Of a stretch of DNA of 64,000 bases, positions 62,893 through 64,000 are shown in pieces (position 1 is the stretch's first letter; each line of letters starts with the position of its first letter). This stretch comes from Hirschia maritima DSM 19733. GTDB lineage: Bacteria > Pseudomonadota > Alphaproteobacteria > Caulobacterales > Hyphomonadaceae. A program made the translations under genes and the position numbers. Where the stretch lies: positions 186,001 to 250,000 of the forward strand of contig NZ_KB899547.1 in assembly GCF_000378345.1 (NCBI RefSeq), read 5' to 3'. The notes beneath the pieces are model-generated. The model saw nothing but the letters and a program-made list of their open reading frames with translations. It had not been told where the DNA came from and did not search any database.

Positions 62893-63536
62893 TGCCTAAA
62901 AGAGAAATTTCACAGCTCACGCTTTATGGGGATAGTATCAGTGGAAACTGTCTGAAAGCACTATGGGTCGCTAAGTACACTAACACATCCTATGACTGGG
63001 TTGAGATGGACCTGCTCAAAGGTGACACGCAAACTGAAGAGTTCCTTGCGATAAATCCTGTCGGACAGGTTCCTTTAGCGCGATGGCCCGATGGGCGCGT
63101 TTTGCCTCAGTCGAATGCAATTATGTTGTATCTCGCGGAGCAAACAGGCGCTGATCTAATCCCTGATGATGCATTCCAGCGTGCACAAATGCAGTCATGG
63201 TTGTTCTGGGAACAGTATACCCATGAGCCAGCAATCGCTGTGCGCCGTTTTAAGAAGCATTATTTGAAGCTTGCCGATGAAGATATTGATCCAGAATTGA
63301 TGGCAAAGGGCCGCCGTGCTCTGGGCACAATGGAAATGCTGCTGAATTATTCTGATTATCTCGTTGGAGATAAACTTTCTCTCGCTGATATCGCTTGTGT
63401 CGCTTACACGCGTTGGGCGCATGAAGGCGGTTTTGACATCAATGAATTTCCTGCTGTGCGCCGATGGGTAGCACGTATCGAAACAGACTTAGGGCTAGAA
63501 CATGCCCATCCTGAACTATCCCACGGAGACGACTAA
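62892..63536 (+). CDS. Glutathione S-transferase family protein
   Basis: A 214-residue cytosolic GST with an N-terminal thioredoxin-like domain (YGDSISGNCLKALWVAK, NPVGQVPLARWPDG, SNAIMLYLAE) and a C-terminal helical domain. The catalytic-residue region is the S of GDSISGN. The start at 62892 follows GGAGG at 8 nt. It is inserted between DUF2849 and cysI in an operon where a GST is not standard, so it could protect against sulfite or use glutathione in that pathway. That is speculation. Confidence 0.9.
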   Translation: MPKREISQLTLYGDSISGNCLKALWVAKYTNTSYDWVEMDLLKGDTQTEEFLAINPVGQVPLARWPDGRVLPQSNAIMLYLAEQTGADLIPDDAFQRAQMQSWLFWEQYTHEPAIAVRRFKKHYLKLADEDIDPELMAKGRRALGTMEMLLNYSDYLVGDKLSLADIACVAYTRWAHEGGFDINEFPAVRRWVARIETDLGLEHAHPELSHGDD

Positions 63537-63538
63537 AT

Positions 63539-64000
63539 ATGTACCGTTATGATGAATTTGACGAACAAATGGTGCGTGACCGCGTGGCCCAATTTCGAGG
63601 GCAGGTTGAGCGTCGTTTATCTGGTGAATTAGACGAAGATCACTTCAAGCCGTTGCGTTTGCAAAATGGTGTGTATCTGCAAATGCACGCGTATATGCTT
63701 CGTATTGCTATTCCATATGGGCAATTGTCTTCAAAGCAAATGCGTACACTAGCCGATGTTGGTGAGAAATATGACAAAGGTTATGGCCACTTCACAACGC
63801 GCCAGAATATTCAGTTTAACTGGATAGCCTTGAAGGACATTCCAACAGTTCTTGAAGAGCTCGCAAACGTTGAAATGCATGCTATCCAGACATCAGGAAA
63901 CTGTATTCGCAACGTGACGACTGATCAGTTTGCTGGTGCGACAGCTGAGGAGATTGAAGATCCTCGTCCTTGGTGTGAGATTATTCGTCAGTGGTCTACT
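63539..64000 (+). CDS. cysI: Nitrite/sulfite reductase hemoprotein, 5' part (cut by right edge)
   Basis: The first 154 codons of a siroheme-[4Fe-4S] reductase, open to the window edge. The N-terminal ferredoxin-like half-domain is seen as MLRIAIPYGQLSSKQMRTLADV and GYGHFTTRQNIQFNW, then ALKDIPTVLEEL and TSGNCIRNVTTD. The Cys ligands of the cluster lie further on. The cobA-DUF2849 context favours assimilatory sulfite reductase over nitrite reductase. The start is an ATG at 63539, 2 bp after the GST stop. Confidence 0.9.
   Translation, partial: MYRYDEFDEQMVRDRVAQFRGQVERRLSGELDEDHFKPLRLQNGVYLQMHAYMLRIAIPYGQLSSKQMRTLADVGEKYDKGYGHFTTRQNIQFNWIALKDIPTVLEELANVEMHAIQTSGNCIRNVTTDQFAGATAEEIEDPRPWCEIIRQWST

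Overview
The window looks like a chromosomal segment from a low-to-mid GC marine alphaproteobacterium, most probably in the Caulobacterales/Hyphomonadaceae neighbourhood (a Hirschia-like genome would fit, but that is inference). The strongest lineage evidence is a circularly permuted two-piece tmRNA gene (minus strand, about 10.4-10.7 kb) with the tag ANDNFAEGELLAA. Supporting evidence is an alpha-type SspB, the cobA-DUF2849-cysI layout and a TipN-like polarity-protein candidate. Almost everything is core genome. I see no phage, IS element, CRISPR array, rRNA or tRNA.

0-13.5 kb is the most accessory part: mostly small minus-strand genes (OsmC, DUF2853, a 2OG-Fe(II) oxygenase-like protein, sspB, DUF3291, metY, a VOC protein, a Tat-type SDR and a secreted GH16 hydrolase), then an acyltransferase, a small membrane protein and the tmRNA. 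A ClpP-fold exported protein (3709-4512) sits exactly between the real 3' end of metY and a second, diverged copy of the last codons of metY, which looks like an insertion or duplication scar. 13.5-20 kb carries thyA and folA, separated by an alanine-rich lipoprotein and a VUT-family transporter, then a metzincin-DUF4189 fusion and an Mrp ATPase.

20-32 kb holds hflK-hflC-degP (membrane protein quality control), an AGCS symporter, serB, miaA and the branched-chain amino acid genes ilvB-ilvN-(GT26)-ilvC, preceded by a 17-codon leader peptide and attenuator. 32-39 kb has small exported proteins (one under a Fur-box-like site), a rhomboid protease, a VTT protein and leuA, which has its own Leu-rich, possibly leaderless, leader peptide. 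39-45 kb is the rod-shape operon mreB-mreC-mreD-mrdA-mrdB. An NSS transporter follows whose natural start is interrupted by an in-frame TGA.

46-53 kb includes pip, a lipoprotein, an MFS permease and an MlaE/F/D-type lipid ABC transporter operon with its accessory lipoprotein. 53-60.5 kb carries two large envelope proteins (a two-TM coiled-coil TipN-like protein and a 1123-residue SH3/cysteine-module protein) around a stand-alone Hpt protein and a PchB-like chorismate mutase. The window ends in the siroheme/sulfite-reduction operon cobA-DUF2849-GST-cysI, cut by the right edge.

Besides the large ORFs I add four small coding regions (10029-10172, 27506-27559, 35791-35874, 55715-55852), the tmRNA, sixteen terminators or terminator-like hairpins (counting the ilv attenuator) and several operator-like sites. 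Start codons were moved inward where a Shine-Dalgarno sequence or signal peptide favours it.
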